64,000 nucleotides of DNA, taken from contig CAJUFA010000011.1 of assembly GCA_910585725.1 (NCBI GenBank), positions 31,267-95,266 on the forward strand, written 5' to 3'. Every line of letters starts with the position of its first letter. Position 1 is the stretch's first letter. Below are positions 8,432 through 17,121 of this stretch, in pieces. Under the pieces are notes generated by a model. The model had not been told where the DNA came from. It saw only the letters and a list, made by a program, of their open reading frames with translations, and searched no databases. The translations under genes were made by a program, and so were the position numbers. The stretch comes from an uncultured Dorea sp. GTDB taxonomy: Bacteria > Bacillota > Clostridia > Lachnospirales > Lachnospiraceae.

Positions 8432-9387
8432 TGCCGGATTGGAACAGACATATATTTTTGATTGTAGTTCTTGTGAATGCTTTGATAGCAGTGCTCTATC
8501 TTTTATGGGGAATCTTAGTGGTTGTCTCTATTAAAGAGCGGAAGACGGAGAAGGAATGGGAGAGGATGTTTGATAACAGACGTGCTTTTCTGATCAAGTT
8601 TTTCGTCATGTTGTTGTGTCCGGTTATAGGACCGCTCTTTTTCGTCATATCATACTTGCTTGATAAGGCTCTTTTTTGGACGGCTCCGGACTTGGAGGAT
8701 GTTATTTTCAGCAAAGACCGTGTAAAGATTCAGCTAAAGGCGGACGAGGAGAGGGTACGGAATATGGTTCCCCTAGAGGAAGCTCTTGCAATCAATGAAA
8801 AGAAAGATCTGCGAATGGTTATGATGAATATGGTCAAAGGTGAGATACAGGATTCGCTGGCGGCGATTGCGCTGGCATTGGACAGCGAGGATTCCGAGTC
8901 GTCGCACTATGCGGCGTCTGTCATGACGGATGAACTGAACGAGTTCCGCAGAAGAGTGCAGACTCTGTCCTGGGAAATTATGCAGGAAGATGAGGGCGAG
9001 ACGGAATATGAGGAAATGTTGATTGATTATATGAATCAGGTATTAAAACTGCGGATATTTACGATTATAGAGCAAAGACGGTTTGTGCACATTATGGCGG
9101 ATACGGCGGAAAAGCTCCGGCAGAAAGACCAGTCTAAATTAAAAGAAGAGCAGTATGAGAGCGTATGCTTAAGATTGATGGAGATAGAGGATTATACGGA
9201 TTCAGAAAAATGGTGCGCATGGCTTGCAGAGCAGTATCCGGAACGTCTCAGCGCTTATACATGCAGATTAAAACTATATTTTACACTGCAGAATAAAGAA
9301 GCCTTTTTTACGACGTTGAATGATTTGAAAAGATCCGACGTTGTAATAGATCGTGAAACTTTGGAATTAATACGGGTTTTTAGTTAA
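8431..9387 (+). CDS. pelE: PelE-like membrane protein
   Basis: A 318-residue protein with two N-terminal membrane helices (about 8-32 and 50-76) and a long cytoplasmic helical part that looks like degenerate TPR repeats, for example YTDSEKWCAWLAEQYPERLSAYTCRLKLYF. In Pel systems PelE sits between PelD and the glycosyltransferase PelF in the membrane complex. The identification rests mainly on position directly after pelD (ATAATG overlap) and on the same topology, since PelE sequences are weakly conserved. Length is in the range of the family. No catalytic motif is visible, in line with a scaffold role. Confidence 0.65.
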   Translation: MPDWNRHIFLIVVLVNALIAVLYLLWGILVVVSIKERKTEKEWERMFDNRRAFLIKFFVMLLCPVIGPLFFVISYLLDKALFWTAPDLEDVIFSKDRVKIQLKADEERVRNMVPLEEALAINEKKDLRMVMMNMVKGEIQDSLAAIALALDSEDSESSHYAASVMTDELNEFRRRVQTLSWEIMQEDEGETEYEEMLIDYMNQVLKLRIFTIIEQRRFVHIMADTAEKLRQKDQSKLKEEQYESVCLRLMEIEDYTDSEKWCAWLAEQYPERLSAYTCRLKLYFTLQNKEAFFTTLNDLKRSDVVIDRETLELIRVFS

Positions 9388-9417
9388 GAGCAATCAGGAA
9401 AAAGCGAGAGGATAAAG

Positions 9418-11256
9418 ATGATATCGCGTCGGAATTATTTTGCAATCACTATCGTTATGTTTATCATATTTTTTATGTTCCTGTCTACCGGGGTTATAAT
9501 GGAAGTATGGAATGATTATGAGACGAATTCTTATTTGGAAGACGACAGGAAATTACCGGGGAAGAGTGAAGTATATTCGGTAAATAGAGACGTGAAAAGC
9601 GAAATTTTGGGACATTCGAGAGATTTTATTGTGTATGTCGGCGGGAAAGAAATGGAGGGAGCCGTGGAAATTTGGGCTTCCTATACCAAGAAGAATATGG
9701 AAAGCTATATTACTTTAACGCAGTGCGGGCAGGCGGAATGGAAAGAGGCGCATAGGATTCCGAGTATGCTGGTTATCGATTCCGGTTATATCAAGTGGGA
9801 GGAAGGAGCAGAGCTGGAATATCTGGAGGAATGTCTGGAGGAAGGCGTCGACGTAGTCTTCTGCAACATGCCGGATGCGTCTGTGATAAAGAAAAGCCGG
9901 AGAATACAGAGCTTGTTTGGAATTCGCAGCGTAAGGGCAGAGAGGACTGACATTAAAGGAGTACATCTGTACGAGGGTTTTTTGCTGGGAGGGGAAGCCG
10001 TCTATTTGACGACGGATAAAAAAGAACAGAAGAAACGGCAGGATATGGATCTGACTCTCCCATGGTACGAGCTGGAAGCAGGTACGGAAGTATACATGAA
10101 AGGCGTCACGGATGAAGAAGTCATGGAATCAGAGGAATATCCGGTCGTTATATGGAAGAAAAATTACCGCGGAGCATGTCTGATGACCGTGAACGGGAGG
10201 TATATGGAGGATTTCGGAGGAATCGGCATCTTATCTGCGATGGTCGCTCAGATGGAACCATATGATCTTTATCCGGTCGTAAATGCCCAGAGTATGGTGA
10301 TCGCTGATTATCCGGTTCTGGCCCAGGAGAACGAGGAACAGTTAATGGATGTCTACAGCAGAAATATGCAGGGGGTGGAGCGGGATATCCTGTGGCCTGG
10401 AATCATGTCCGTCTACCGGAGAAACAAGATGGGACTTACCTGTATGATGGCGCCGCAGTTAGATTATGAAGACGATCTGCTGCCGGACCGGGAACAGCTT
10501 CATTACTATGTGAAGAATTTGAATAAGGAAGATACGGAAGTGGGGCTCTCCGGCGTCAATATATCCGGTACACGGGTCAAAGAGAAGCTGAACGCAGATT
10601 ATAATTTCATACATGAAGAGCTTCCTGAGTATCAATTTGCTTCTTTCTATGGGGGAAGAATGAATGAAGATGAAATAAAGGAGATAATGGCTGAGAGGGA
10701 TATGGCTTCGGTAAAAACAGTTATAGAAGAGGACAGGAGGGACGATGAAATCGTAGGATATCTGTCGGAACGTGTGACGAAGCAAAAGGTGCTTTCCGAC
10801 GGGTTCACCCATACTTATCGGGACGATCTCAGGATCAGATGCGTAGAGACGATGCTTGGATATACGAATATCCTGATCGACGTAACCGACGCCTTATATC
10901 CGAAGGACAGAGCGGACAGTTGGGAGAAACTGGCGGAGGACCTGGGGTGGAATATTCAAAATTATTGGAAAGGGTTCCGGGAATTCCAGGGCGCCACGGC
11001 GTCAGAAAGCGACGAATATATCCGAAGGTTTTTGGCGCTGGATTACAGCCGGCAAAGAGACGGAAAGGAAATCCGTCTGCAGACATTCAATGTGCAGGAG
11101 CCGGTTTGGTTTATACTTAGGACGCATAATGAAGCAATAGACCAGATGAAAGGCGGTTCCTTTACAGAGTTGGAAGACGACGTCTTTCTGCTTGAATTGG
11201 AGGAAGCAGAAGCAGTGATCACGATGAAGAGTACAGTGTTGACTTACGAGTATTAA
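9418..11256 (+). CDS. DUF2194-like, PelA-type deacetylase-fold protein
   Basis: A 612-residue membrane-anchored extracytoplasmic protein: one N-terminal helix (about 8-29, FAITIVMFIIFFMFLSTG), then a large soluble domain. Its place between pelE and pelF is that of the PelA-type deacetylase in Gram-positive pel operons, and the overall features resemble DUF2194 proteins found there. The middle (from about 240, KKNYRGACLMTVNGRYMED) resembles the start of a polysaccharide deacetylase barrel, but I cannot find the full Asp/His/His metal set of carbohydrate esterase family 4, so activity is uncertain. A ribosome site (AAAGCGAGAGG) precedes the ATG. No Pel hydrolase domain is seen. Confidence 0.62.
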   Translation: MISRRNYFAITIVMFIIFFMFLSTGVIMEVWNDYETNSYLEDDRKLPGKSEVYSVNRDVKSEILGHSRDFIVYVGGKEMEGAVEIWASYTKKNMESYITLTQCGQAEWKEAHRIPSMLVIDSGYIKWEEGAELEYLEECLEEGVDVVFCNMPDASVIKKSRRIQSLFGIRSVRAERTDIKGVHLYEGFLLGGEAVYLTTDKKEQKKRQDMDLTLPWYELEAGTEVYMKGVTDEEVMESEEYPVVIWKKNYRGACLMTVNGRYMEDFGGIGILSAMVAQMEPYDLYPVVNAQSMVIADYPVLAQENEEQLMDVYSRNMQGVERDILWPGIMSVYRRNKMGLTCMMAPQLDYEDDLLPDREQLHYYVKNLNKEDTEVGLSGVNISGTRVKEKLNADYNFIHEELPEYQFASFYGGRMNEDEIKEIMAERDMASVKTVIEEDRRDDEIVGYLSERVTKQKVLSDGFTHTYRDDLRIRCVETMLGYTNILIDVTDALYPKDRADSWEKLAEDLGWNIQNYWKGFREFQGATASESDEYIRRFLALDYSRQRDGKEIRLQTFNVQEPVWFILRTHNEAIDQMKGGSFTELEDDVFLLELEEAEAVITMKSTVLTYEY

Positions 11257-11285
11257 TCTATACATAAATAAGGAAGAGGTTTTCT

Positions 11286-13280
11286 ATGAAGATTTGTCTG
11301 ATTGCAGAGGGCTGCTATCCATATGTGGTAGGCGGCGTGTCTAGTTGGATACACCGTTTGATACAGGCTTTCCCCAACCAGGAATACATCATTCTGACGA
11401 TCGTAGCCAATCGTTCTTATAGCGGCAAGTATGTCTATGAGTTACCGAAGAATGTGACGGAGCTGCATGAACTTTATCTGGAGGATTACGATTGGGGCAA
11501 GAAAAGAAAACGGAAAAAATTATTGAAGAAAAAAGAATATACGGCGTTACGCAGTCTTCTTCTAAATCAGAAGGTGGACTGGGAGACTTTATTTGATATG
11601 TTTCAGAAAAGGTCGCTTTCGGTTAATAATCTGTTGATGTCGGTAGATTTTTTTAATGCAGTTACGGATTGTTATAACCTTAATTACAGTCAGATTGTTT
11701 TTTCTGATTTTCTGTGGATGATGAGGTCTATCTACCTGCCCATGTTCCATACCCTGAAAATGAAGATTCCGAAAGCTGATTTGTATCATTGCACGGCCAC
11801 CGGTTATGCGGGAATATTGGGAAGTATGGCGAAGCATTTCCACGGGGGGCGTCTCTTGATATCAGAGCATGGGATCTATACGAGAGAGAGGGAAGAGGAA
11901 CTGATCAAGGCAAAGTGGGTGCAGGGTATCTATAAGGATATATGGATCGAGCAGTTTCGTAAGATGTCTAATCTGGCTTATGACAGGGCGGATCTGGTAA
12001 CCAGCCTGTACGAACATGCGCGGGAGTTGGAGGTAGAACTGGGATGTCCGTTTGAGAAGACTATAATTACGCCCAACGGGATCTTGGTGGAAAGTTTTCA
12101 GAATCTTCCGGGAAAGACGGAGGAAGAAAAAGGTCGGGTCTATGTGGGCGCCGTGCTTCGCGTTACTCCTATAAAAGATATTAAGACTCTGATTCATGCG
12201 TTCAGTTATGCAAAGGAGGAAGAACCTTCCTTAAAATTATGGATCATGGGGCCATGGGAAGAAGAAAAGGAATATGCGCAGGAATGCTTTGAGCTGGTGG
12301 ATTCGGAAGGAATTACAGATGTTGAATTTACGGGCAGGGTCGATATAAGAGAGTATTTGGGCAAGATGGATATGACGATTCTGACCAGCATCAGCGAGGG
12401 GCAGCCGCTGACGATACTGGAGAGCTTCGCGGCGCATAAGCCGGTCATCGCTACGGACGTGGGAAACTGCAAGGGGCTGATTATGGGAGAAGACGACGGG
12501 TTTGGCGCAGCGGGAATCGTAACCCATATCATGAATGTAGAAGAGATTGCGCGCGCCATGGTGTCTCTGGCCAGAAATGAGGCGATGCGCCTTTGGATGG
12601 GAGAGAATGGTTATCGAAGAGTTCTTGCCAAGTACCAGTATATTTATATGATCAAAGCATACCGCAGCATATATAAGGATTTTGCAGGAAGCATGGAACT
12701 GGATTGGATAGAAGACGAGGCGGAGAAAGAGACCTGGGAAGGAACAGAGATCCGGGAGGAAGAACAAGATCAAGAAAGAGAGAGTGGAGTAAACCACAGC
12801 TTCAGCGGAGATATTGCAGGAAGTATGGGGCTGCTTTGGAAGGAAGAGGAAACTAAGAAAGAAGAACAGATACAGGAAGAAGAGGAAAGTCAGGAGGAAG
12901 AACCTCAGAAAGAGAAAGTAAAGGAAGAGGACGACCGGGAGGAAGAACCCCAGGAAGAGAAAGAGAAGGAAGAGGACGACCGGGAAGAAGAACCTCAGAA
13001 AGAGAAAGTAAAGGAAGAGAAGCAGGTTCAGAAAGAAGAATTTGAGAAGGAGGGGCTCGAAAAGAAGAAATCCGGGAAGGAAAAGTCCAAAAAGAAGAAA
13101 TCCAAAGAGAAGTCCAAAAAGAACGAATTCGAGAAGAAAGAGTCCGAAAAGAAGAAATCCGAGAAGAAAAAGTCTGAAAAGAAGAAAGCTGAGAAGAAGA
13201 AAGCCGGGAAGAAACTAAAAAAGGAAAAGTCCGAGAAGGCGAAAAAGCTCAGGAAGAAGGATAAGTCATGGCGGGGATAG
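11286..13280 (+). CDS. pelF: PelF glycosyltransferase (GT4) with long Lys/Glu-rich tail
   Basis: PelF is the cytosolic polymerase of Pel and uses a UDP-sugar. The N-terminus MKICLIAEGCYPYVVGGVSSW and the GT4 core (SEHGIYTREREEEL, PNGILVE, RVTPIKDIKTLI, SEGQPLTILESFAAHKPVIATDVGNCKGL) identify it clearly. The catalytic part ends near residue 465. It is followed by an unusual tail of about 190 residues, first Glu-rich and then almost pure Lys/Ser/Glu (repeats of KKSEKK), so the protein has 664 residues against about 470-510 normally. A 45-base tandem repeat lies in the tail. The tail end overlaps the pelG start by 13 bases. The tail is in frame, so it is not a frameshift artefact. Confidence 0.93.
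   Translation: MKICLIAEGCYPYVVGGVSSWIHRLIQAFPNQEYIILTIVANRSYSGKYVYELPKNVTELHELYLEDYDWGKKRKRKKLLKKKEYTALRSLLLNQKVDWETLFDMFQKRSLSVNNLLMSVDFFNAVTDCYNLNYSQIVFSDFLWMMRSIYLPMFHTLKMKIPKADLYHCTATGYAGILGSMAKHFHGGRLLISEHGIYTREREEELIKAKWVQGIYKDIWIEQFRKMSNLAYDRADLVTSLYEHARELEVELGCPFEKTIITPNGILVESFQNLPGKTEEEKGRVYVGAVLRVTPIKDIKTLIHAFSYAKEEEPSLKLWIMGPWEEEKEYAQECFELVDSEGITDVEFTGRVDIREYLGKMDMTILTSISEGQPLTILESFAAHKPVIATDVGNCKGLIMGEDDGFGAAGIVTHIMNVEEIARAMVSLARNEAMRLWMGENGYRRVLAKYQYIYMIKAYRSIYKDFAGSMELDWIEDEAEKETWEGTEIREEEQDQERESGVNHSFSGDIAGSMGLLWKEEETKKEEQIQEEEESQEEEPQKEKVKEEDDREEEPQEEKEKEEDDREEEPQKEKVKEEKQVQKEEFEKEGLEKKKSGKEKSKKKKSKEKSKKNEFEKKESEKKKSEKKKSEKKKAEKKKAGKKLKKEKSEKAKKLRKKDKSWRG
12897..13019 (+). repeat. 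45-bp tandem repeat in the PelF tail
   Basis: Three in-frame units starting at 12897, 12942 and 12987; the third covers only the first 11 codons. Each encodes an EEPQ-EK-KEE-DDRE type 15-residue block. The units differ by a few substitutions. This suggests that the acidic part of the tail grew by tandem duplication and may vary in length between strains. Confidence 0.85.
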
Positions 13281-14737
13281 GAGTAAAGCTTAATAATATA
13301 TTTCAGAAAAACAGTATTATGGCGGACCTTGTAGGTTTCACATACAGTACGGCAGTCACCGTAGCGCCTATGTTTGTAGTGATTCTGAATATCATGCTGA
13401 TGGGCTGGGTATTAGGATTTAATAAGGTAGGATATCTCAACCGGGAGCTTTTTTCCTGTACTGTGTTGTATACATTTATCTTCTCCTTGCTGACGGTTTC
13501 TCCGTTTAACGCGGTAGTGTCCAGATATGTGTCGGACGTTATCTATGAGGAGCGGTATCAGGATATCTTACCCTGTTACTATTTAGGGCTTCTTATGAAT
13601 CTGACTTTAAGCTGCCTGGTGGGGATTCCTTTCTGCCTGTGGGAACATTTTGTGGGCGGCGTGAAGGTGTTCTATGTGTTCACCGGATTTTGCGGATACA
13701 TTTCCCTCGCAATGGCGATCTATTCCATGATATACCTGTCTATCTGTAAAGATTATGAGAAAATATCACTGTTTTATACAATCGGCATGCTTGCGGCTTT
13801 TATTTTCTCCCTGATTTTGAGATTTCTTTTTCACTGGAGTATAACAGAGAGTATGCTTTTTGCGTTAGTGACAGGTATTTTCCTGATTGCGGTGTTGGAA
13901 TTTTCTTTTGTAAAGCGGTACTTTAGAAATAACAGTAATCAGTACAAGAAGGTGTTGGGCTATTTTAAGAAGTACTGGCAGTTGGTGGCGACTAGTTTTC
14001 TGTATATATCCGGAATGTATGTCCATAATTTTGTTTTTTGGAATACGGATATGAAAATGGTCGTGGTTGACAGCTTTGTCTGTAATCAGCCGTACGACAT
14101 GGCAAGCTGCCTTGCGATGTTTACCAATATATCTGCGACGATTATCTTTATCGCTCATATAGAGATGCATTTTCATGAAAAATATAAGGCTTATTCTGAG
14201 TCCGTGATCGGAGCAAAGAAAGCGGATATAGAAAATGATAAAAGGCGGATGTTCCGGCAGATGGGAAGTTCGCTGATGAATTTGGCCCGTATTCAGTTCA
14301 TTATTACGGTGGTGGTGTATCTGATGTGTATTGTATTGCTTCCAAGGTTTGGTTTTTCGGGATTGGTCATGAGTATCTATCCGTGTCTGGCGGCGGGATA
14401 CTTCATCCTGTTCCTGATGTATTCGGCGATATTATTCTTGTATTATTTTAATGATATGGCAGGCATGGTATGGACGACGTTGGGGTTCTTTCTTGTTACG
14501 CTTGCAGGAAGTATCTTTGCGGTGAGATTGGTAGAGATCTGGTACGGAATCGGCGTAGTGCTGGGTTCTTTTACTGGTTGGACAGTCGCCTATATGCGGC
14601 TGCGGTGGATCGAGAGGAACATTGACAGGCACATATTCTGCAGCGGAGACCTGTTAAAGCGGGGAAAAGGGAAACAACCGTCCGGCAAGGTATATGACAG
14701 CGGCGGCGCCGAAAAGATTGCGAAGGAGAGTAACTAA
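13268..14737 (+). CDS. pelG: PelG, multi-pass Pel exporter
   Basis: A 489-residue membrane protein with about 12 predicted helices, from the MATE/Wzx-like superfamily. The N-terminal stretch MAGIGVKLNNIFQKNSIMAD followed by GFTYSTAVTVAPM is typical of PelG, which moves the growing Pel chain across the membrane together with PelF, PelD and PelE. It overlaps pelF by 13 bases and reads on directly after it, so the two are translationally coupled. Length is close to the family norm. The C-terminal 40 residues are polar and cytoplasmic. Confidence 0.9.
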   Translation: MAGIGVKLNNIFQKNSIMADLVGFTYSTAVTVAPMFVVILNIMLMGWVLGFNKVGYLNRELFSCTVLYTFIFSLLTVSPFNAVVSRYVSDVIYEERYQDILPCYYLGLLMNLTLSCLVGIPFCLWEHFVGGVKVFYVFTGFCGYISLAMAIYSMIYLSICKDYEKISLFYTIGMLAAFIFSLILRFLFHWSITESMLFALVTGIFLIAVLEFSFVKRYFRNNSNQYKKVLGYFKKYWQLVATSFLYISGMYVHNFVFWNTDMKMVVVDSFVCNQPYDMASCLAMFTNISATIIFIAHIEMHFHEKYKAYSESVIGAKKADIENDKRRMFRQMGSSLMNLARIQFIITVVVYLMCIVLLPRFGFSGLVMSIYPCLAAGYFILFLMYSAILFLYYFNDMAGMVWTTLGFFLVTLAGSIFAVRLVEIWYGIGVVLGSFTGWTVAYMRLRWIERNIDRHIFCSGDLLKRGKGKQPSGKVYDSGGAEKIAKESN

Positions 14738-14740
14738 GAG

Positions 14741-15148
14741 ATGATAGGAACTGCGGATATTGTAAAATACGGAATAATAGCGGCAGGCGTTTTTATTATG
14801 ATTTCCAGTTTTTGGTATCATTCCTACAGGAAACTGACGGTGAATCTTGCCGTAGTGTGGGAGATCTTTGGGGCGATACTGATTGTGACAGGGATCTTTC
14901 CGGTATTATCTTCCTGGGCTCATCATATTTCAAGAGGAACGGGTTTGGCGTTGTTTTTTATGGGAGCGGTTTGTCTGTGGGGCGGGTTTCAATTCAGTCT
15001 GCTCCTGTCTCGTCTGGCTATGAAAAATCAAGAGCTGGCTATACAGGTGTCTCTGTTGATCCAGGAAAATGAGAGAATAATGAGGCAGATTGAAGAGCAG
15101 ACAGATAGGATGAGAGAATATGAAGAAAAAACTTTTGTTCGTGATTAA
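14741..15148 (+). CDS. DUF2304-like small membrane protein
   Basis: A 135-residue protein with three predicted membrane helices (about 8-25, 33-55, 65-88) and a C-terminal coiled coil (LAMKNQELAIQVSLLIQENE on). Size, topology and the helix after the last membrane segment match DUF2304 proteins, which are common in bacterial polysaccharide loci next to glycosyltransferases and may act as their membrane partners. It starts three bases after pelG and overlaps the next GT4 gene by 29 bases, so it belongs to the same transcript. No enzymatic motif is visible. Confidence 0.65.
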   Translation: MIGTADIVKYGIIAAGVFIMISSFWYHSYRKLTVNLAVVWEIFGAILIVTGIFPVLSSWAHHISRGTGLALFFMGAVCLWGGFQFSLLLSRLAMKNQELAIQVSLLIQENERIMRQIEEQTDRMREYEEKTFVRD

Positions 15149-16325
15149 TACGTTAAGCCGGGCCGGGGCGGAGACCGCTTTGCTGGAACTGCTAAGAAGA
15201 CTGGACAGTCAGGAATATGAGATTTATCTTTATGTGGTTACAGGACAGGGAGAGTTAGCGGATAAGCTTCCGGGGTATGTCCGGTTGTTAAATTCTACAT
15301 TCAGCGGGGAGTCGGTTCTGACGAGAAGGGGAAGAGGAGAACTTCTCAGAAGGATATGCCGGTCCTTTTTGCGGAACGGAAGACTGCCTGATAAGCTTCA
15401 TTATGTTATGAAGAACTTGATAAGCATGGTGAAGGAAAGGAGGATTCAGGCAGATAAATTGTTGTGGCGCGTTCTGTCGGATGGGGCGGAGAGATTTGAC
15501 GTCTGTTTCGATCTGGCAATGGCATGGATAGAAGGCGGCTCTGTGTACTATGTGGCGGATCATGTGAAGGCACGTAAAAAAGCGGCGTTGATACATATTG
15601 ATTATGAGAACGCAGGTTATACGAGAGCGATGGATCAGGGCTGCTTCGAGAGATTTACAAATATTTTCGCGGTTTCTGAAGAAACAAAAAGGCATTTTTG
15701 TAATGTCTATCCGGAATATGAGGCAAAGACAGACGTGTTTCACAATATTGTCAATCAGGAGGTTATTCGTCTAAGGGCGCAGGAAAAAGGCGGTTTTTCA
15801 GACGGCTATGGAGGATTTCGTATTCTTACCGTGGGACGGCTGACCTGGCAGAAGGGTTACGATATTGCGATAGAAGCGACGAAGATTCTGAAAGAGAAGA
15901 AGTATGATATCAGATGGTATGTGCTGGGGGAGGGGGAGCTGAGAAAGGTTCTGACGAAAAAAATCCGGGAACTCGGGTTGGAGAAGGATTTTATATTGCT
16001 GGGACAGAGGGATAATCCATATCCGTACTATGCGCAGACAGATCTGTATGTGCACGCCACAAGATTTGAAGGGAAGAGTATTGCGATTCAGGAAGCGCAG
16101 ACATTGGGGCGCGCGGTGATAGCCTCGGATTGTAACGGTAATCTGGAGCAGATAGCAGACGGGGAAGACGGGATTCTGTGCGGGCTGACTCCGAGGTCGG
16201 TTGCGGAAAAGATAGAAGATCTGTACTTGAATGAAGGAAAGAGAAGCCGCCTTGGTGAGAAAGCGAAGAAAAAAGAGATCTCATATGAGCGTGAGCTTCG
16301 GTTGTTCCGGAATCTGTTGGAATAG
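15120..16325 (+). CDS. GT4-family glycosyltransferase
   Basis: A 401-residue retaining glycosyltransferase with GT-B fold. The N-terminal domain begins KKLLFVINTLSRAGAETALLELL, the usual GT4 acceptor-side start. The donor domain has VGRLTWQKGYDIAIEA and, near 310-330, FEGKSIAIQEAQTLGRAVIASD, containing the E-x7-E donor motif. No signal or membrane segment is present, so it acts on the cytosolic face on a nucleotide sugar. Its start lies inside the DUF2304 gene (29-base overlap). The sugar cannot be told from sequence. It probably adds side-chain or oligosaccharide sugars, because the Pel backbone enzyme is PelF. Confidence 0.88.
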   Translation: MKKKLLFVINTLSRAGAETALLELLRRLDSQEYEIYLYVVTGQGELADKLPGYVRLLNSTFSGESVLTRRGRGELLRRICRSFLRNGRLPDKLHYVMKNLISMVKERRIQADKLLWRVLSDGAERFDVCFDLAMAWIEGGSVYYVADHVKARKKAALIHIDYENAGYTRAMDQGCFERFTNIFAVSEETKRHFCNVYPEYEAKTDVFHNIVNQEVIRLRAQEKGGFSDGYGGFRILTVGRLTWQKGYDIAIEATKILKEKKYDIRWYVLGEGELRKVLTKKIRELGLEKDFILLGQRDNPYPYYAQTDLYVHATRFEGKSIAIQEAQTLGRAVIASDCNGNLEQIADGEDGILCGLTPRSVAEKIEDLYLNEGKRSRLGEKAKKKEISYERELRLFRNLLE

Positions 16326-16356
16326 GAAGAATAGAGAGACAAGGCGGGGAAGGACG

Positions 16357-17121
16357 ATGGCTAAGAAGGAGTTGTTGGTAATTATACCGGCTTATAACGA
16401 AGAGAAAAATATATGCAGAGTATTTGAACAGTTGGAGCAATTTGATATCCCGTCGATAGCGGATGTTTTGGTTATTGACGACGCCTCTTGCGATCATACC
16501 GGAAGGATTGTAAGAGAGAAACAGTATGAGTTGATTACACATATATATAATCTGGGATATGGAAGCGCTCTGCAGTCAGGGTATAAGTATGCGGTACGCA
16601 GAAATTATGAGTATGTGATTCAGATGGATGCGGACGGACAGCACGATGTCTGCAATATCCCTGTGATATATAAAGAATTGAAGGGAAAGAGCGTGAATGC
16701 AGAAAAACCGGATATTGTATTAGGCGCCAGATTCATGAAAGAAAGCTCGGATTTTCCGGTTTCATGGATGAAAAAAACGGCGTATCATATGTTCCGCTTT
16801 CTGATCAGGCATATCACGGGAATGCGTATAGCGGACCCTACAACGGGACTGCAGGGATTGGACAGGAGGGCTTTTGTCTACTACTCGGAGTATAATCATT
16901 TTGACGATAAATATCCGGACGCCAATGTGCTTATGCAGATGCTGTTAATGGGGTATCGGGTGAAAGAAGTTCCCGCCGTTATGCACGCGAGAGAAAGCGG
17001 GGCGAGTATGCACAGCGGATTAAAGCCGGTCTGGTACATGATGCGGATGCTGTTCAGTATGCTGACAGTTATCTTTCGGGTAAAGATATTAAGGGTGGAT
17101 ATGGCCCTGGAGACGAAGTGA
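16357..17121 (+). CDS. GT2-family glycosyltransferase, DPM1-like
   Basis: A 254-residue GT-A enzyme. LLVIIPAYNEEKNICRVFEQL, VLVIDDASCDHTGRIV and QMDADGQHD (DxD metal motif) match polyprenyl-phosphate sugar transferases of the DPM1/DPG-synthase type. The catalytic ending (GYRVKEVPAVMHARESGASM) is also typical. There are no C-terminal membrane helices, so it is the short form. It likely charges a polyprenyl phosphate with a hexose for use outside the membrane, possibly by the membrane protein at 18481. The start at 16357 is chosen for the GGGGAAGG ribosome site; the longer frame from 16231 runs back into the GT4 gene. Confidence 0.85.
   Translation: MAKKELLVIIPAYNEEKNICRVFEQLEQFDIPSIADVLVIDDASCDHTGRIVREKQYELITHIYNLGYGSALQSGYKYAVRRNYEYVIQMDADGQHDVCNIPVIYKELKGKSVNAEKPDIVLGARFMKESSDFPVSWMKKTAYHMFRFLIRHITGMRIADPTTGLQGLDRRAFVYYSEYNHFDDKYPDANVLMQMLLMGYRVKEVPAVMHARESGASMHSGLKPVWYMMRMLFSMLTVIFRVKILRVDMALETK

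Noticed and set aside
12840..13280. Frameshift or assembly error producing the Lys-rich PelF tail
   Set aside because: The frame is maintained across both tandem repeats and up to a normal overlap with pelG, so the tail is more likely real.
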